A stretch of DNA of 14,526 nucleotides from an uncultured Clostridium sp. (GTDB lineage Bacteria; Bacillota; Clostridia; TANB77; CAG-508), in the NCBI GenBank assembly GCA_945610215.1, contig CALYZR010000003.1, forward strand, positions 1 through 14,526, read 5' to 3'. The notes below the pieces were generated by a model that was not told the DNA's origin, did not search any database, and was given only the letters and a program-made list of their open reading frames with translations. Shown piece by piece: positions 6,038-14,510 of the stretch (its first letter is position 1; the number at the start of each line of letters is the position of its first letter). The translations under genes were made by a program, and so were the position numbers.

Positions 6038-7025
6038 CTAATCTTCTTGTTTTGCTTCTCTCGTCATTAGTTTTAAAACTGCTTCGTTTGGTGCCAATTT
6101 ATTAAATAGTATATTGTAAACAGTATCTATTATTGGCATTTCTACATTATATTTTTTTGAAAGTTCATATGCTGTTTCTATATTATCTATTGCTTCTATT
6201 GTCATTCCTATTTCCTGTTTTGCTTCTTCTATTGTTCCACCTTCTCCAATTATTATTCCGGCTTTTCTATTTCTGCTATGCTCACTCAAACATGTTACAA
6301 TTAAATCTCCGTAGTCCAGTTAATCCATATATTGTTTGTGTTTTTCCACCCATTTTTGCATTTAATTTTGCCATTTCAGATAATCCTCTTGTTAAAAGTG
6401 CTGCAATTGTATTGTCTCCTAGCCTTTGTCCAATAACGATTCCTGCACAAAAAGCAAGAATATTTTTTAATGCTCCTCCCAGTTCTGCTCCTTTTAAATC
6501 ATCTGATGTATATATTCTTAAAACTTCATTCATAAATGTTTTTTGAACATTATTTAATAGGTCTTCATGTTTTGAAGCAATTACTAATGCTGTTGGTATT
6601 CCCATCGATACTTCTTCTGCATGGCTTGGTCCAGATAATCCACCTATTTTTGAATTTGGCAATTCTTCTTCTACCACCTCGTTCAATGTATATAATGTAT
6701 CTTTTTCGAATCCTTTTGAACATATTATTATTTCTTGGTTTGTAACATATTTTTTAAATTTTCTTATTGTCTCTCTTACTGCTTTAGAAGGTGTTACAAT
6801 TAAAATCATTTCTGAATCTTTTATTGCTTCTTCAAAATTTGTTGTACACATTATATTGCTTGGTATGTATGCCTGTGGCAAGAATTTGCATTTTCTTGTA
6901 TTGTTTATTAAATCTGCTTCTTCTTGCAAATATGCCCACATTTTTATATTGTTTCCCATTTTTGCTAAATGTATTGCTAAAGCTGTCCCCCAGCTTCCAC
7001 TACCTATTATTGCTATATTCTTCAT
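6038..7025 (-). pseudogene. gpsA: Glycerol-3-phosphate dehydrogenase [NAD(P)+], split by a 1-base frameshift
   Basis: GpsA reduces dihydroxyacetone phosphate to sn-glycerol-3-phosphate for phospholipid synthesis. The N-terminal frame (7025 down to 6282) holds the dinucleotide-binding motif IGSGSWGTA (7-15), CSKGFE (102-107), SGPSHAEEV (131-139) and the catalytic-region GGALKN with K187. It then runs out of family sequence at GLTGL (238) and stops at a TGA. The remaining C-terminus continues in another frame from 6289 to 6038 (SEHSRNRKAG to REAKQED). Removing one base near 6311 (the extra C in CTA-C-GGA on the coding strand) restores GLTGLGDLIVTC and a 328-residue protein of normal length. AAAGGAG precedes the ATG. 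Apart from this one base the gene looks intact, so a sequencing or assembly error or a very recent mutation are the main explanations. It follows plsY after the repeat element at 7048-7162. Confidence 0.92.
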
Positions 7026-7047
7026 TTGTTTGCTCCTTTAATTTTAT

Positions 7048-7162
7048 ACAAATTGTAATTTGTGTTCATTCGGGTGAATTCAGGACAGTCCCCAAAATCC
7101 CCCGAATGGGTGATTTTAAGGGACAGTCCCTAGAATTCCCCCTCATACAAATTACAATTTAT
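7048..7162. repeat. 115-bp palindromic MITE/REP-like element
   Basis: The spacer between plsY and gpsA holds nested inverted repeats. The ends are a perfect 14-bp inverted pair (7050-7063 and 7147-7160). Inside lie GAATTC on both arms (7076-7081, 7133-7138), two self-complementary cores GGACAGTCCCC (7083-7093) and GGGACAGTCCC (7120-7130), AAAATC/GATTTT (7094-7099, 7112-7117), and CATTCGGG/CCCGAATG (7067-7074, 7101-7108). Its G+C content is far above the surrounding DNA. It encodes no protein. The layout suits a non-autonomous element mobilised in trans, such as a MITE or a REP-type sequence; the GGGACTGTCCC-type core recurs, as I recall, in many Bacillota genomes. No clear target-site duplication is seen. 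Transcribed from either strand it would form a long hairpin within the der-plsY-gpsA message. Confidence 0.75.
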
Positions 7163-7167
7163 CTAAA

Positions 7168-7785
7168 TTATTTTTTAAAACTGATTTTATTTTCTGTTCC
7201 GTTTTTTATTCTTTTTAGGTTTTCTCTGTGGTTAAATATTACCAATAGTGCTATTAATATACTAATCATTATAGGTGCAAATGTAACTTCTCCCATAAAT
7301 ATTGTAAGTATAGGATATAAAACTGCTGCTAATACTGAGCCCACTGATACCATCTTTGTAAATGCAATTATTATAACTGCAAAAATTAAGCATATTAATC
7401 CAATTTTCCAGTTTAGAGTTATTAGTACTCCAAGTGCTGTTGCCACACCCTTTCCCCCTCTAAATTCAAAAAATATCGGAAATGTATGACCTAATATTGC
7501 AAAAAATCCCGCTATATATTCTAATAATGTTTCGTCAATATTCTCCCAAATACGTCCTGCAAGTATTGCTACTACTATTGCTAATACTCCTTTTAATACA
7601 TCACATATTAATGTTAATATTGCTGCTTTTTTCCCTACTGTTCTTAAAACATTTGTTGAACCGGCATTTTTACTTCCTTTTTCTCTTACATCAAATCCAG
7701 CAAATTTTCTACTAAAAATTACAGAAAAGCTTATGCTTCCTAAAAAATATGCAATTATTGCAACTCCTATATATACTCCAATCAT
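7168..7785 (-). CDS. plsY: Acyl-phosphate:glycerol-3-phosphate acyltransferase
   Basis: Integral membrane enzyme that moves an acyl group from acyl phosphate (made by PlsX) to position 1 of glycerol-3-phosphate, the first committed step of phospholipid synthesis. The 205-residue length is normal. All three family motifs are present: GSKNAGSTN (37-45), GGKGVATALGV (110-120) and FNHRENLKRI (184-193). Several hydrophobic helices cover about 3-25, 52-77, 88-107, 120-142 and 147-183. The ATG lies 3 bases after the TAA of der, and its AAGGAGG ribosome binding site is inside the last der codons, which implies translational coupling. The product of the next gene, GpsA, supplies its substrate. Confidence 0.96.
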   Translation of the reverse strand: MIGVYIGVAIIAYFLGSISFSVIFSRKFAGFDVREKGSKNAGSTNVLRTVGKKAAILTLICDVLKGVLAIVVAILAGRIWENIDETLLEYIAGFFAILGHTFPIFFEFRGGKGVATALGVLITLNWKIGLICLIFAVIIIAFTKMVSVGSVLAAVLYPILTIFMGEVTFAPIMISILIALLVIFNHRENLKRIKNGTENKISFKK

Positions 7786-7788
7786 TTT

Positions 7789-9117
7789 TTATTCCTCCTT
7801 TTCTCCTTTTTCTCTTGTAATAACTCTAATTGGTGTTCCTGTTATCCCAAAATTTGTTCTTATTTGATTTACTAAATATCTTTCATATGAAAAATGGAAT
7901 AATTTTTTGCTATTAACAAATATTACAAATGTTGGTGGTTTTGTGCTTGCTTGTGTAGCATATAATATTTTAAGTCTTCTTCCTTTATCTGTTGGTGGTT
8001 GAACTACTGCTATTGCTTCATTTATAACTTGATTTAGCATTGAAGTAGAAACTCTTATTGAATTGTTATTTGCCACTGTGTTTATCATATCAAATATTTT
8101 ATCTACCCTTTGACCTGTTTTTGCAGATATAAATATTATTGGTGCATATGATAGATAGCTCAATTTGTTATATACTTCTTTTGTATATTTTTCTAGTGTT
8201 CCTGTCGTTTTTTCTACTTCATCCCATTTGTTTACTACTATTATAATTCCTTTTCCTGCTTCATGTGCTTCTCCTGCAATCTTTGCATCTTGATCTGTTA
8301 CGCCCTCATTTGCATCTATTAACAATAAGCATATGTCTGCTCTCTCTATTGCTAAAAGAGACCTCATTATACTGAACTTTTCTATAGATTCTGTTGTCTT
8401 ACTTTTTCTTCTAATTCCTGCAGTATCTATAAAGTTATATTTACCATGTTCATTCTCAAAATATGAATCAATTGCATCACGCGTGGTCCCTGCAATGTCA
8501 CTTACAATTACTCTATTTTCTCCTAATATCTTATTTATTAAAGAAGATTTTCCAACATTTGGCTTCCCTATTACTGCGACATTTATTGTCTCGTTTTCGT
8601 CTTCGTCTTCATTTTTTTCTGGAAAATGTTCATATATTGCATCTAGTACATCTCCTATACCAAGTGCATTTGTAGAAGATACTGGGTATGGTTCTCCTAA
8701 TCCCAAATTGTAGAATTCATATATATCATTACTTGTTTCTCCCAAATTATCTGATTTGTTGCATACCAAAACAATTGGCTTTTTAGATTTTTTTAGCATA
8801 AGTGCAATTTCTTGGTCTGCTGCAGTTATCCCTTGCCTTATATCTGTTATAAATATAATAACATCTGCTATACTTATTGCTATATCTGCCTGCTCCTTCA
8901 TTTGAGATAAAATAATGTCATCAGATTTCGGCTCAATTCCCCCTGTGTCTATTAATGTAAAATTTCTTCCTCTCCAATTTGCTTCTCCATAAACTCTATC
9001 TCTTGTTACTCCTGGAACGTCTTCTACAATTGAAATTCTTTTGCCTATTATATAATTAAAAAATGTTGATTTTCCAACATTTGGTTTCCCTATTATTGCT
9101 ACTATTGGTTTTGCCAT
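7789..9117 (-). CDS. der: Ribosome-assembly GTPase Der (EngA)
   Basis: Essential tandem GTPase needed for maturation of the 50S ribosomal subunit. The 442 residues carry two complete G domains: the first with GKPNVGKS (10-17), DTGG (57-60) and NKSD (120-123), the second with GKPNVGKS (184-191), DTAG (231-234) and NKWD (296-299), joined by an acidic linker (168-176). A KH-like C-terminal domain follows (about 355-435, including PPTDKGRRLKILYATQ). Every expected nucleotide-binding motif is present. The ATG is preceded by AAAGGTGA. It is the first gene of the der-plsY-gpsA unit, read from the promoter at 9153-9181, and its 3' end carries the plsY ribosome binding site. Confidence 0.98.
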   Translation of the reverse strand: MAKPIVAIIGKPNVGKSTFFNYIIGKRISIVEDVPGVTRDRVYGEANWRGRNFTLIDTGGIEPKSDDIILSQMKEQADIAISIADVIIFITDIRQGITAADQEIALMLKKSKKPIVLVCNKSDNLGETSNDIYEFYNLGLGEPYPVSSTNALGIGDVLDAIYEHFPEKNEDEDENETINVAVIGKPNVGKSSLINKILGENRVIVSDIAGTTRDAIDSYFENEHGKYNFIDTAGIRRKSKTTESIEKFSIMRSLLAIERADICLLLIDANEGVTDQDAKIAGEAHEAGKGIIIVVNKWDEVEKTTGTLEKYTKEVYNKLSYLSYAPIIFISAKTGQRVDKIFDMINTVANNNSIRVSTSMLNQVINEAIAVVQPPTDKGRRLKILYATQASTKPPTFVIFVNSKKLFHFSYERYLVNQIRTNFGITGTPIRVITREKGEKEE

Positions 9118-9152
9118 TTTTTCACCTTTTTACTTTCTTTTTTTGCTCTATA

Positions 9153-9181
9153 ATTTTATATCAAATACATATTTTAGTCAA
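9153..9181 (-). promoter_or_regulatory. Promoter of the der-plsY-gpsA operon
   Basis: Minus strand: TTGACT (9176-9181), a 17-base spacer and TAAAAT (9153-9158). It lies just after the rpmF terminator and about 36 bases before the der start codon. The two hexamers are identical to those of the rnpB promoter. Confidence 0.75.
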
Positions 9182-9202
9182 GGTTCATTAGATTCTTATT
9201 AT

Positions 9203-9244
9203 AGATAAAAAAAAAGAGGCCCTTATTTTAGGCATCTTTTTTTT
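9203..9244 (-). terminator. Rho-independent terminator of rpmF
   Basis: On the minus strand an AAAAAAGA arm (9237-9244 region) and a GCC arm pair with GGC and TCTTTTTT across a 9-base loop, with one internal mismatch, and are followed by a run of T ending near 9207. The TAA stop of rpmF (9228-9230) lies in the loop, so the hairpin begins in the last sense codons. Confidence 0.8.
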
Positions 9245-9410
9245 CTATAATTTCTTTTCCATCATAATATCCACAATTGTCACAAACTCTGTGTGGTAAT
9301 ACTGGTTCTCCACAATGTTTACATGTTGCAATATTTGGTGTTTCTAATTTCCATGTTGATCTTTTTGTATGTGTTCTTTGTTTTGACCATCTTCTTTTTG
9401 GTTGTGCCAT
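9228..9410 (-). CDS. rpmF: 50S ribosomal protein L32, zinc-ribbon form
   Basis: Structural protein of the large ribosomal subunit. The 60-residue sequence starts MAQPKRRWSKQRTHTKRSTW, a typical L32 N-terminus with the initiator followed by a basic, rRNA-binding tail. It has the four-cysteine zinc ribbon CKHC (C30, C33) and CDNC (C43, C46), so it is the zinc-dependent (C+) form. GGGAGG lies 8-9 bases before the ATG. It has its own consensus promoter (9483-9511) and terminator, so it is monocistronic. In many Bacillota rpmF follows a yceD-type (DUF177) gene and precedes plsX; neither is next to it here. Confidence 0.97.
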   Translation of the reverse strand: MAQPKRRWSKQRTHTKRSTWKLETPNIATCKHCGEPVLPHRVCDNCGYYDGKEIIEKKDA

Positions 9411-9482
9411 TTCTATTACCTCCCTTATAAATGCGTTATCTATCTATGTTATTTACATATTACATTTCAAAGTCACTATAAA

Positions 9483-9511
9483 AGTATACTAATTTTTCTT
9501 AGTTTTGTCAA
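9483..9511 (-). promoter_or_regulatory. Promoter of rpmF
   Basis: Minus strand: perfect TTGACA (9506-9511), a 17-base spacer and TATACT (9483-9488), the best match to the vegetative sigma-factor consensus in the window. It starts 9 bases past the gatB stop codon. The start near 9476 gives a leader of about 65 bases before the ATG at 9410. Part of the promoter falls in an imperfect hairpin (AAAAGTAT ... ATACTTTT) that might also weakly terminate gatB. Confidence 0.85.
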
Positions 9512-9520
9512 TACTTTTTA

Positions 9521-10963
9521 TTATTTTTTTAGTTCTTCTAAAAACATCTTATTTAATAATTGTGGATTTGCTTTTCCTTTTGTTTGCTTCATAGCTTGTC
9601 CAACTAAAAATCCTAATGCTCTATCTTTTCCTGCTTTAAAGTCTGCTATTGATTGTGGATTTTCTTCTAATATTTTCATAACCACTTCTTTAATAGCTCC
9701 TTCATCAGAGATTTGTATCCAACCTTTTTCCTTTATAATATTTTCTGGATCTCTTGGATTCTCAAACAATTCTGCAATTACTTTTTTGCCTATGCTAGAA
9801 CTAATTGTTCCTTTATCTATAAGTGTTACAACTTTTGCAAGTTCTTCTGCTGTAAATGGAATTTCATTTGGTTCTAATTCTTTTTCGTTTAAAATTCCTG
9901 TTATTTCAGAAATAATCCAATTGCTAACTGCCTTATGGTTGTTACAAATACTAGATGCTTTTTCAAACAAATCTGATAGATACTTAGAATTTACTATTAT
10001 TCCAGCATCTTTCGCAGTCATTTTGTATTCTTCTATATATCTATTAAATCTTGATTCTGGTAGTTCTGGTAAATTTTCTTTAACATTTTTTATGTATTCT
10101 TCAGAAAGTCTAATTGCAACTAAATCCGGCTCTGGAAAATACCTGTAATCTTGCGCATCTTCTTTGTCCCTCATTGAAAAAGTTCTTCCTGATACGTCAT
10201 CCCATCTTAAAGTTTCCTGTATTACATTTTTACCCTCTTCTAACATATCAATTTGTCTTTCTATTTCGTATTCAATTCCTCTAGTAATACTTCTAAATGA
10301 ATTCATATTTTTCATTTCTGTACGAGTTCCTAATTTAGTATCTGTTTTCTTTTTTACAGATACGTTAACATCTGCCCTAAAAGATCCTTCTTGCATTTTA
10401 CAATCAGATACTTCTATATATTCAAGTATTGACTTTAATTTTTTTAAGTATCTATCTGCTTCTTCTGCGCTACTCATATCTGGCTCAGAAACAATTTCTA
10501 TTAATGGAACTCCTGCTCTATTCAAATCTACTAAACTATCTCCACCAAATTCATCATGATTTAATTTTCCTGCATCTTCTTCTATGTGGATTCTTAATAT
10601 TCCAATTTTCTTCTTGTTTCCATTTTCATCATCAATTTCTACATATCCATGATTACACAAAGGTTTATCAAATTGTGAAATTTGATATGATTTTGGTAAG
10701 TCTGGGTAATAATAATTTTTTCTATCATTTTTACTGTCCTTTGAAATTTCACAATTAGTCGCTAATCCTGCTTTTACTGCATATTCTACGACTTTTTCAT
10801 TTAAAACTGGTAATGTTCCCGGCATTGCCATACATATTGGACATACATGAGTATTTGGTTCGGCTCCAAATGTAGTTGGGCATGAACAAAATATTTTTGT
10901 TTTTGTTGAAAGTTCTGCATGAACTTCTAATCCTATTACTGCTTCATAATCTTCTCTTGCCAT
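9521..10963 (-). CDS. gatB: Asp-tRNA(Asn)/Glu-tRNA(Gln) amidotransferase subunit B
   Basis: GatB binds the misacylated tRNA and phosphorylates its side chain with ATP; ammonia from GatA then converts it to the amide. The 480 residues match the family length. Visible marks are GLEVHAEL (11-18) in the catalytic cradle, a cysteine set FCSC and CPIC (C26, C28, C41, C44) that may bind zinc, LNRAGVPLIEIVSEPD, and YRYFPEPDL. The C-terminal third is the helical and YqeY-like tail domain that holds tRNA. Its ATG shares one base with the gatA stop (TAATG), and its AAAGGAGGG ribosome binding site lies in the gatA 3' end, so the two are translationally coupled. It is the last gene of aspS-gatC-gatA-gatB. 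Confidence 0.98.
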   Translation of the reverse strand: MAREDYEAVIGLEVHAELSTKTKIFCSCPTTFGAEPNTHVCPICMAMPGTLPVLNEKVVEYAVKAGLATNCEISKDSKNDRKNYYYPDLPKSYQISQFDKPLCNHGYVEIDDENGNKKKIGILRIHIEEDAGKLNHDEFGGDSLVDLNRAGVPLIEIVSEPDMSSAEEADRYLKKLKSILEYIEVSDCKMQEGSFRADVNVSVKKKTDTKLGTRTEMKNMNSFRSITRGIEYEIERQIDMLEEGKNVIQETLRWDDVSGRTFSMRDKEDAQDYRYFPEPDLVAIRLSEEYIKNVKENLPELPESRFNRYIEEYKMTAKDAGIIVNSKYLSDLFEKASSICNNHKAVSNWIISEITGILNEKELEPNEIPFTAEELAKVVTLIDKGTISSSIGKKVIAELFENPRDPENIIKEKGWIQISDEGAIKEVVMKILEENPQSIADFKAGKDRALGFLVGQAMKQTKGKANPQLLNKMFLEELKK

Positions 10964-12441
10964 TATTTTATCCCTCCTTTAAATTGAGGTTTGTATTTTT
11001 CCCTAAATTTATATTCTTGTTCAAAGCTATATGCTGCATTTAAAATAGTTTCTTCTTGAAATTTGTTTCCTATTAATTGCATTCCTATAGGCATTCCTGC
11101 GTCATCTACTCCACAAGGAATTGAAATTCCAGGTAGTCCTGCTATGTTTACGGAAACTGTACAAATATCTGCTAAATACATTTCTAGTGGATTATTTGAT
11201 TTTTCTCCTATTCCAAAAGCTACTGTTGGAGCTGTTGGAGTAAGAATAACATCATATTTTTCAAAACCTTTATTAAATTCATTCATTACTAATGTACGAA
11301 CTTGTTGTGCTTTTTTATAATATGCATCATAGTATCCAGACGATAATACATATGTTCCTAATATAATTCTTCTTTTTACTTCTGCACCAAAACCTTCACT
11401 TCTAGTTTTTTTGTATAAATCTTTTAAGTCTTTAAAATCCTTTGCTCTATATGTATATCTAATTCCGTCAAATCTACCTAGGTTAGAACTAGCTTCCGCA
11501 CAAGCAATTATATAATATGTTGCTAATGCATATATTGCAATATCTAAAGAAAATTCTTCTACTTCTGCTCCTAATTTTTTATACAATTCTATTGCTTGTT
11601 TTAAACCTTCTTTAACTTCCTTATTTATTCCTTCTCCAAAGAACTCTTTTGGAACACCTATTTTTAGTCCTTTAATATCTCCTGTTAATGCTTTTTCGTA
11701 ATCTTTCTTAGGTAAGTTCATTGATGTAGAATCTTTTTCGTCATGTCCTGCAATTACATTTAAAAGAATAGCACTATCTCTAACATCTTTTGTTATTGGA
11801 CCTATCTGGTCAAGTGATGACGCAAAAGCTACTAATCCATATCTAGAAACTAGTCCATATGTTGGTTTTAATCCAACAACACCACAAAATGATGCTGGCT
11901 GTCTAATGCTTCCACCTGTATCTGAGCCTAATGCCCATGGAACCATTTGGCTTGCTACTGCTGCTGCACTTCCTCCTGATGAACCTCCTGGGACTTTACT
12001 TAAATTCCAAGGATTTTTTGTTTTCTTAAAATATGAGTTTTCTGTTGATCCACCCATAGCAAATTCATCCATATTAAGCTTTCCTATTGTAATTAAATTT
12101 TCTGAGTTTATCTTATCCATTACTGTTGCATCATATGGAGATACAAAATCTTCTAACATTTTAGAACTACATGTTGTTTTTATTCCTTTTGTACAAATAT
12201 TATCTTTAATTCCTATTGGAATACCTGCTAAATTATTTGTAATTTCTCCATTTTGTTTCTTTTTATCTATTTCTTTAGATTTATTTTCTGCTTCTTCTGA
12301 AAGAACAGTAACAAAAGCCTCTACTTCATTTTCTTTTTCTTTTATTCTATTTACATAGCTTTTTGTAATCTCTTCTGATGTTATTTCTTTTTTACTTAAT
12401 TTATCTAACAATTCATGAACTGTTAATTCGTAAAGTTCCAT
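10963..12441 (-). CDS. gatA: Asp-tRNA(Asn)/Glu-tRNA(Gln) amidotransferase subunit A
   Basis: Amidase-signature subunit that hydrolyses glutamine and channels ammonia to GatB. The 492 residues are full length. The Ser-cisSer-Lys triad is intact: K79 in [10 protein letters not shown]154 in PGGSSGGS and S178 in DTGGSIRQP. This numbering is the same as I recall for the structurally studied Staphylococcus aureus enzyme. AAAAGGAGGT lies about 5 bases before the ATG. It starts 13 bases after gatC and overlaps gatB by one base. Confidence 0.98.
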   Translation of the reverse strand: MELYELTVHELLDKLSKKEITSEEITKSYVNRIKEKENEVEAFVTVLSEEAENKSKEIDKKKQNGEITNNLAGIPIGIKDNICTKGIKTTCSSKMLEDFVSPYDATVMDKINSENLITIGKLNMDEFAMGGSTENSYFKKTKNPWNLSKVPGGSSGGSAAAVASQMVPWALGSDTGGSIRQPASFCGVVGLKPTYGLVSRYGLVAFASSLDQIGPITKDVRDSAILLNVIAGHDEKDSTSMNLPKKDYEKALTGDIKGLKIGVPKEFFGEGINKEVKEGLKQAIELYKKLGAEVEEFSLDIAIYALATYYIIACAEASSNLGRFDGIRYTYRAKDFKDLKDLYKKTRSEGFGAEVKRRIILGTYVLSSGYYDAYYKKAQQVRTLVMNEFNKGFEKYDVILTPTAPTVAFGIGEKSNNPLEMYLADICTVSVNIAGLPGISIPCGVDDAGMPIGMQLIGNKFQEETILNAAYSFEQEYKFREKYKPQFKGGIK

Positions 12442-12454
12442 TATTTACCTCCTT

Positions 12455-12742
12455 TTAAATTACTCTTGGAATTTTAAACATGTTTCTTTCTTTATCTTTT
12501 GCGTTTGCAAACAATGCTTCATTATCTTCAAACACTTTTATTTCATCTTTTCTAAATACATTTTTTGCTTCGTTTGTTCCAATTGTAATATCTAAATCAT
12601 TTACTGGTGCATTGTTTACAACTTCAGCAAAATTTAAAATGTCTTGTAAATTTTCTATATAGTTATCTATTTCGTTTTCGTTCAATTCTAAGCTTGCTAA
12701 ATTTGCAATATGCTTAATTTCTTCTTTACTAACTTTTTTCAT
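12455..12742 (-). CDS. gatC: Asp-tRNA(Asn)/Glu-tRNA(Gln) amidotransferase subunit C
   Basis: Small subunit that wraps the GatA-GatB interface and stabilises GatA. The 95 residues have the family N-terminus KKVSKEEIKHIANLASLELNE and end in a conserved-looking RNMFKIPRVI tail. The ATG at 12740-12742 is chosen because AGGGAG lies 8 bases upstream; an in-frame GTG at 12749-12751 would place that site too close. It lies 19 bases after aspS and 13 bases before gatA. Confidence 0.95.
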   Translation of the reverse strand: MKKVSKEEIKHIANLASLELNENEIDNYIENLQDILNFAEVVNNAPVNDLDITIGTNEAKNVFRKDEIKVFEDNEALFANAKDKERNMFKIPRVI

Positions 12743-12761
12743 AAAACCCACTCCCTTTTAA

Positions 12762-14510
12762 TTATTTTTCATCAATTTTTATATGAACTTCTCTTAACTG
12801 TCTGTTTGAAACATTTCCTGGGGCTCCCATCATTAAGTCTTCTGCCTTACTGCTTAGAGGAAATGCTATAACCTCTCTTATGTTTTCTGCTCCTGTAAGT
12901 AACATAATCATTCTATCTACTCCTGGTGCAATACCTGCATGTGGAGGTGCTCCAAATTGAAATGCTGTATACAATGCTCCAAATTTTGTTTTAACCTCTT
13001 CTTCAGAATATCCTGCCATTTCAAAAGCTTTAAGCATAATTTCTATATCATGATTTCTAACAGCTCCTGATGAAAGTTCTACTCCATTGCATACTAAATC
13101 ATATTGATATGCAAGTATATCTAAAGGGTTTTCTTCATTTAATGCTTTTAATCCTCCTTGTGGCATTGAAAAAGGATTGTGACTAAAGCTTATCTCTCCT
13201 TGCTCATTTAGTTCAAACATTGGAAAATCAACTATCCAACAAAATTTAAATACATCTTTTTCTATTATGTCCAATCTTTTACCTAATTCTGATCGTATTT
13301 GCCCAGAAAGTTCTGTAGCTCTTTTTTGGCTATCTGCAATAAAGAAAATTGTATCTCCTTTATCTAAATTTCCCAATTTTAATAATTCTTTTTTATACTC
13401 CGCTGGTATAAATTTATCAATAGGCCCCTTAAAACTTAAATCTTCTTGAACCTCTAAATATCCAAGTCCTCCCATTCCAATAGACATTGCATAATCTAAC
13501 ATCTTTTCGTGGAAGCCTTTAGACATGTGTCCTTTTACTTTTATTGCTCTTACTGTTCTTCCTATAAATGGTTTAAATGTACATTTATTGAAGAATTCTG
13601 ATAAGTCTATTATTATTAATGGATTTCTTAAATCTGGTTTATCTGTTCCATATTTAAGCATAGATTCTTTATACTTTAATCTTGTAAATGGACATTCAGA
13701 TATTTTTTTATTTGAAAATTTTCTAAATGTATTATATATTACATCTTCTGTAACTTCTAACACATCTTCTTGTGTTGCAAAAGCCATTTCCATATCTAAT
13801 TGGTAGAATTCTCCTGGGGCTCTGTCTGCCCTTGCATCTTCATCTCTAAAACATGGTGCTATTTGAAAATATTTATCAATTCCAGAAACCATTAGTAATT
13901 GCTTAAATTGTTGTGGTGCTTGTGGAAGTGCATAAAATTTACCTTTATGAATTCTGCTTGGTACCAAATAATCTCTTGCTCCTTCTGGAGATGATGAAGT
14001 AAGTATAGGCGTTTGAACCTCTAAAAAGTTTTTTTCTATCATTTGATTTCTTAAATATTGTATCACTTTTGCTCTTAATATTAAATTGTTTTTTAATTTA
14101 TTTCTTCTTATATCTAAATATCTGTATTTTAATCTTAAATCTTCTCTTACTTCTTGATCTTTGTTTATTTCAAAAGGTAAATTTTTGGTTCTTTTCCCTA
14201 AAATTTCTATTTTCTTAATAAAAACTTCTACTAATCCAGTTTTTAATTTTGTATTTATTGTATCTTCTGATCTTTTTCTAACTGTTCCTAATATGCTAAC
14301 AGTTGATTCTATTGGAATATGAGATGCAAAATCTACATCTTGTGATTCTGCAGATGTAACTGCTTGTGTTATTCCATACATATCTCTAATGTCTAGAAAT
14401 ACTACTCCTCCTAAATCTCTAATAGTTTCTACAAATCCAGCTATCTTAACTTCCTTCCCAACATCTTCTAATGTAATTTCATCACAATTAATTGTTCTAA
14501 ATACTTCCAT
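12762..14510 (-). CDS. aspS: Aspartyl-tRNA synthetase (possibly non-discriminating)
   Basis: Class II synthetase that attaches aspartate to tRNA(Asp), and to tRNA(Asn) if non-discriminating. The 582 residues have the bacterial layout: an anticodon-binding OB fold (about 1-105), the catalytic core, an inserted GAD-type domain (about 290-420) and motif 3, GIAPGVDRM (526-534). Motif 2 reads FRDEDARADRAPGEFYQLD (221-239). This longer RAPGEFYQLD form differs from the enterobacterial RQPEFTQ type. The OB-fold segment is GFVETIRDLGG (25-35), where Trp and a run of Arg are more usual. AGAAAGGAG precedes the ATG at 14508-14510. Being first in a unit with gatCAB supports synthesis of Asp-tRNA(Asn) for amidation. 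Any promoter lies to the right of the window. Confidence 0.97.
   Translation of the reverse strand: MEVFRTINCDEITLEDVGKEVKIAGFVETIRDLGGVVFLDIRDMYGITQAVTSAESQDVDFASHIPIESTVSILGTVRKRSEDTINTKLKTGLVEVFIKKIEILGKRTKNLPFEINKDQEVREDLRLKYRYLDIRRNKLKNNLILRAKVIQYLRNQMIEKNFLEVQTPILTSSSPEGARDYLVPSRIHKGKFYALPQAPQQFKQLLMVSGIDKYFQIAPCFRDEDARADRAPGEFYQLDMEMAFATQEDVLEVTEDVIYNTFRKFSNKKISECPFTRLKYKESMLKYGTDKPDLRNPLIIIDLSEFFNKCTFKPFIGRTVRAIKVKGHMSKGFHEKMLDYAMSIGMGGLGYLEVQEDLSFKGPIDKFIPAEYKKELLKLGNLDKGDTIFFIADSQKRATELSGQIRSELGKRLDIIEKDVFKFCWIVDFPMFELNEQGEISFSHNPFSMPQGGLKALNEENPLDILAYQYDLVCNGVELSSGAVRNHDIEIMLKAFEMAGYSEEEVKTKFGALYTAFQFGAPPHAGIAPGVDRMIMLLTGAENIREVIAFPLSSKAEDLMMGAPGNVSNRQLREVHIKIDEK

Noticed and set aside
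6282..6284. TGA recoding (UGA read as Trp)
   Set aside because: The TGA ends an out-of-frame stretch of gpsA, Trp is encoded by TGG throughout, and genes contain no internal TGA.
6300..6320. Programmed frameshift in gpsA
   Set aside because: Restoring the frame needs a +1 shift at CTA-CGG. There is a probable rare codon, but re-pairing of the leucine tRNA on the shifted codon would be poor, and no slippery heptamer, stimulatory stop codon or internal Shine-Dalgarno sequence is evident. Error or mutation is simpler.
6791..7489. 232-codon plus-strand frame crossing the repeat element
   Set aside because: It runs antisense through gpsA, the palindromic element and plsY, with a low-complexity Leu-rich translation and no start signal.
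9402..10148. Long plus-strand open frame of 248 codons
   Set aside because: Antisense to gatB; the Phe/Ser/Leu-rich translation is typical of the reverse strand of an AT-rich gene.
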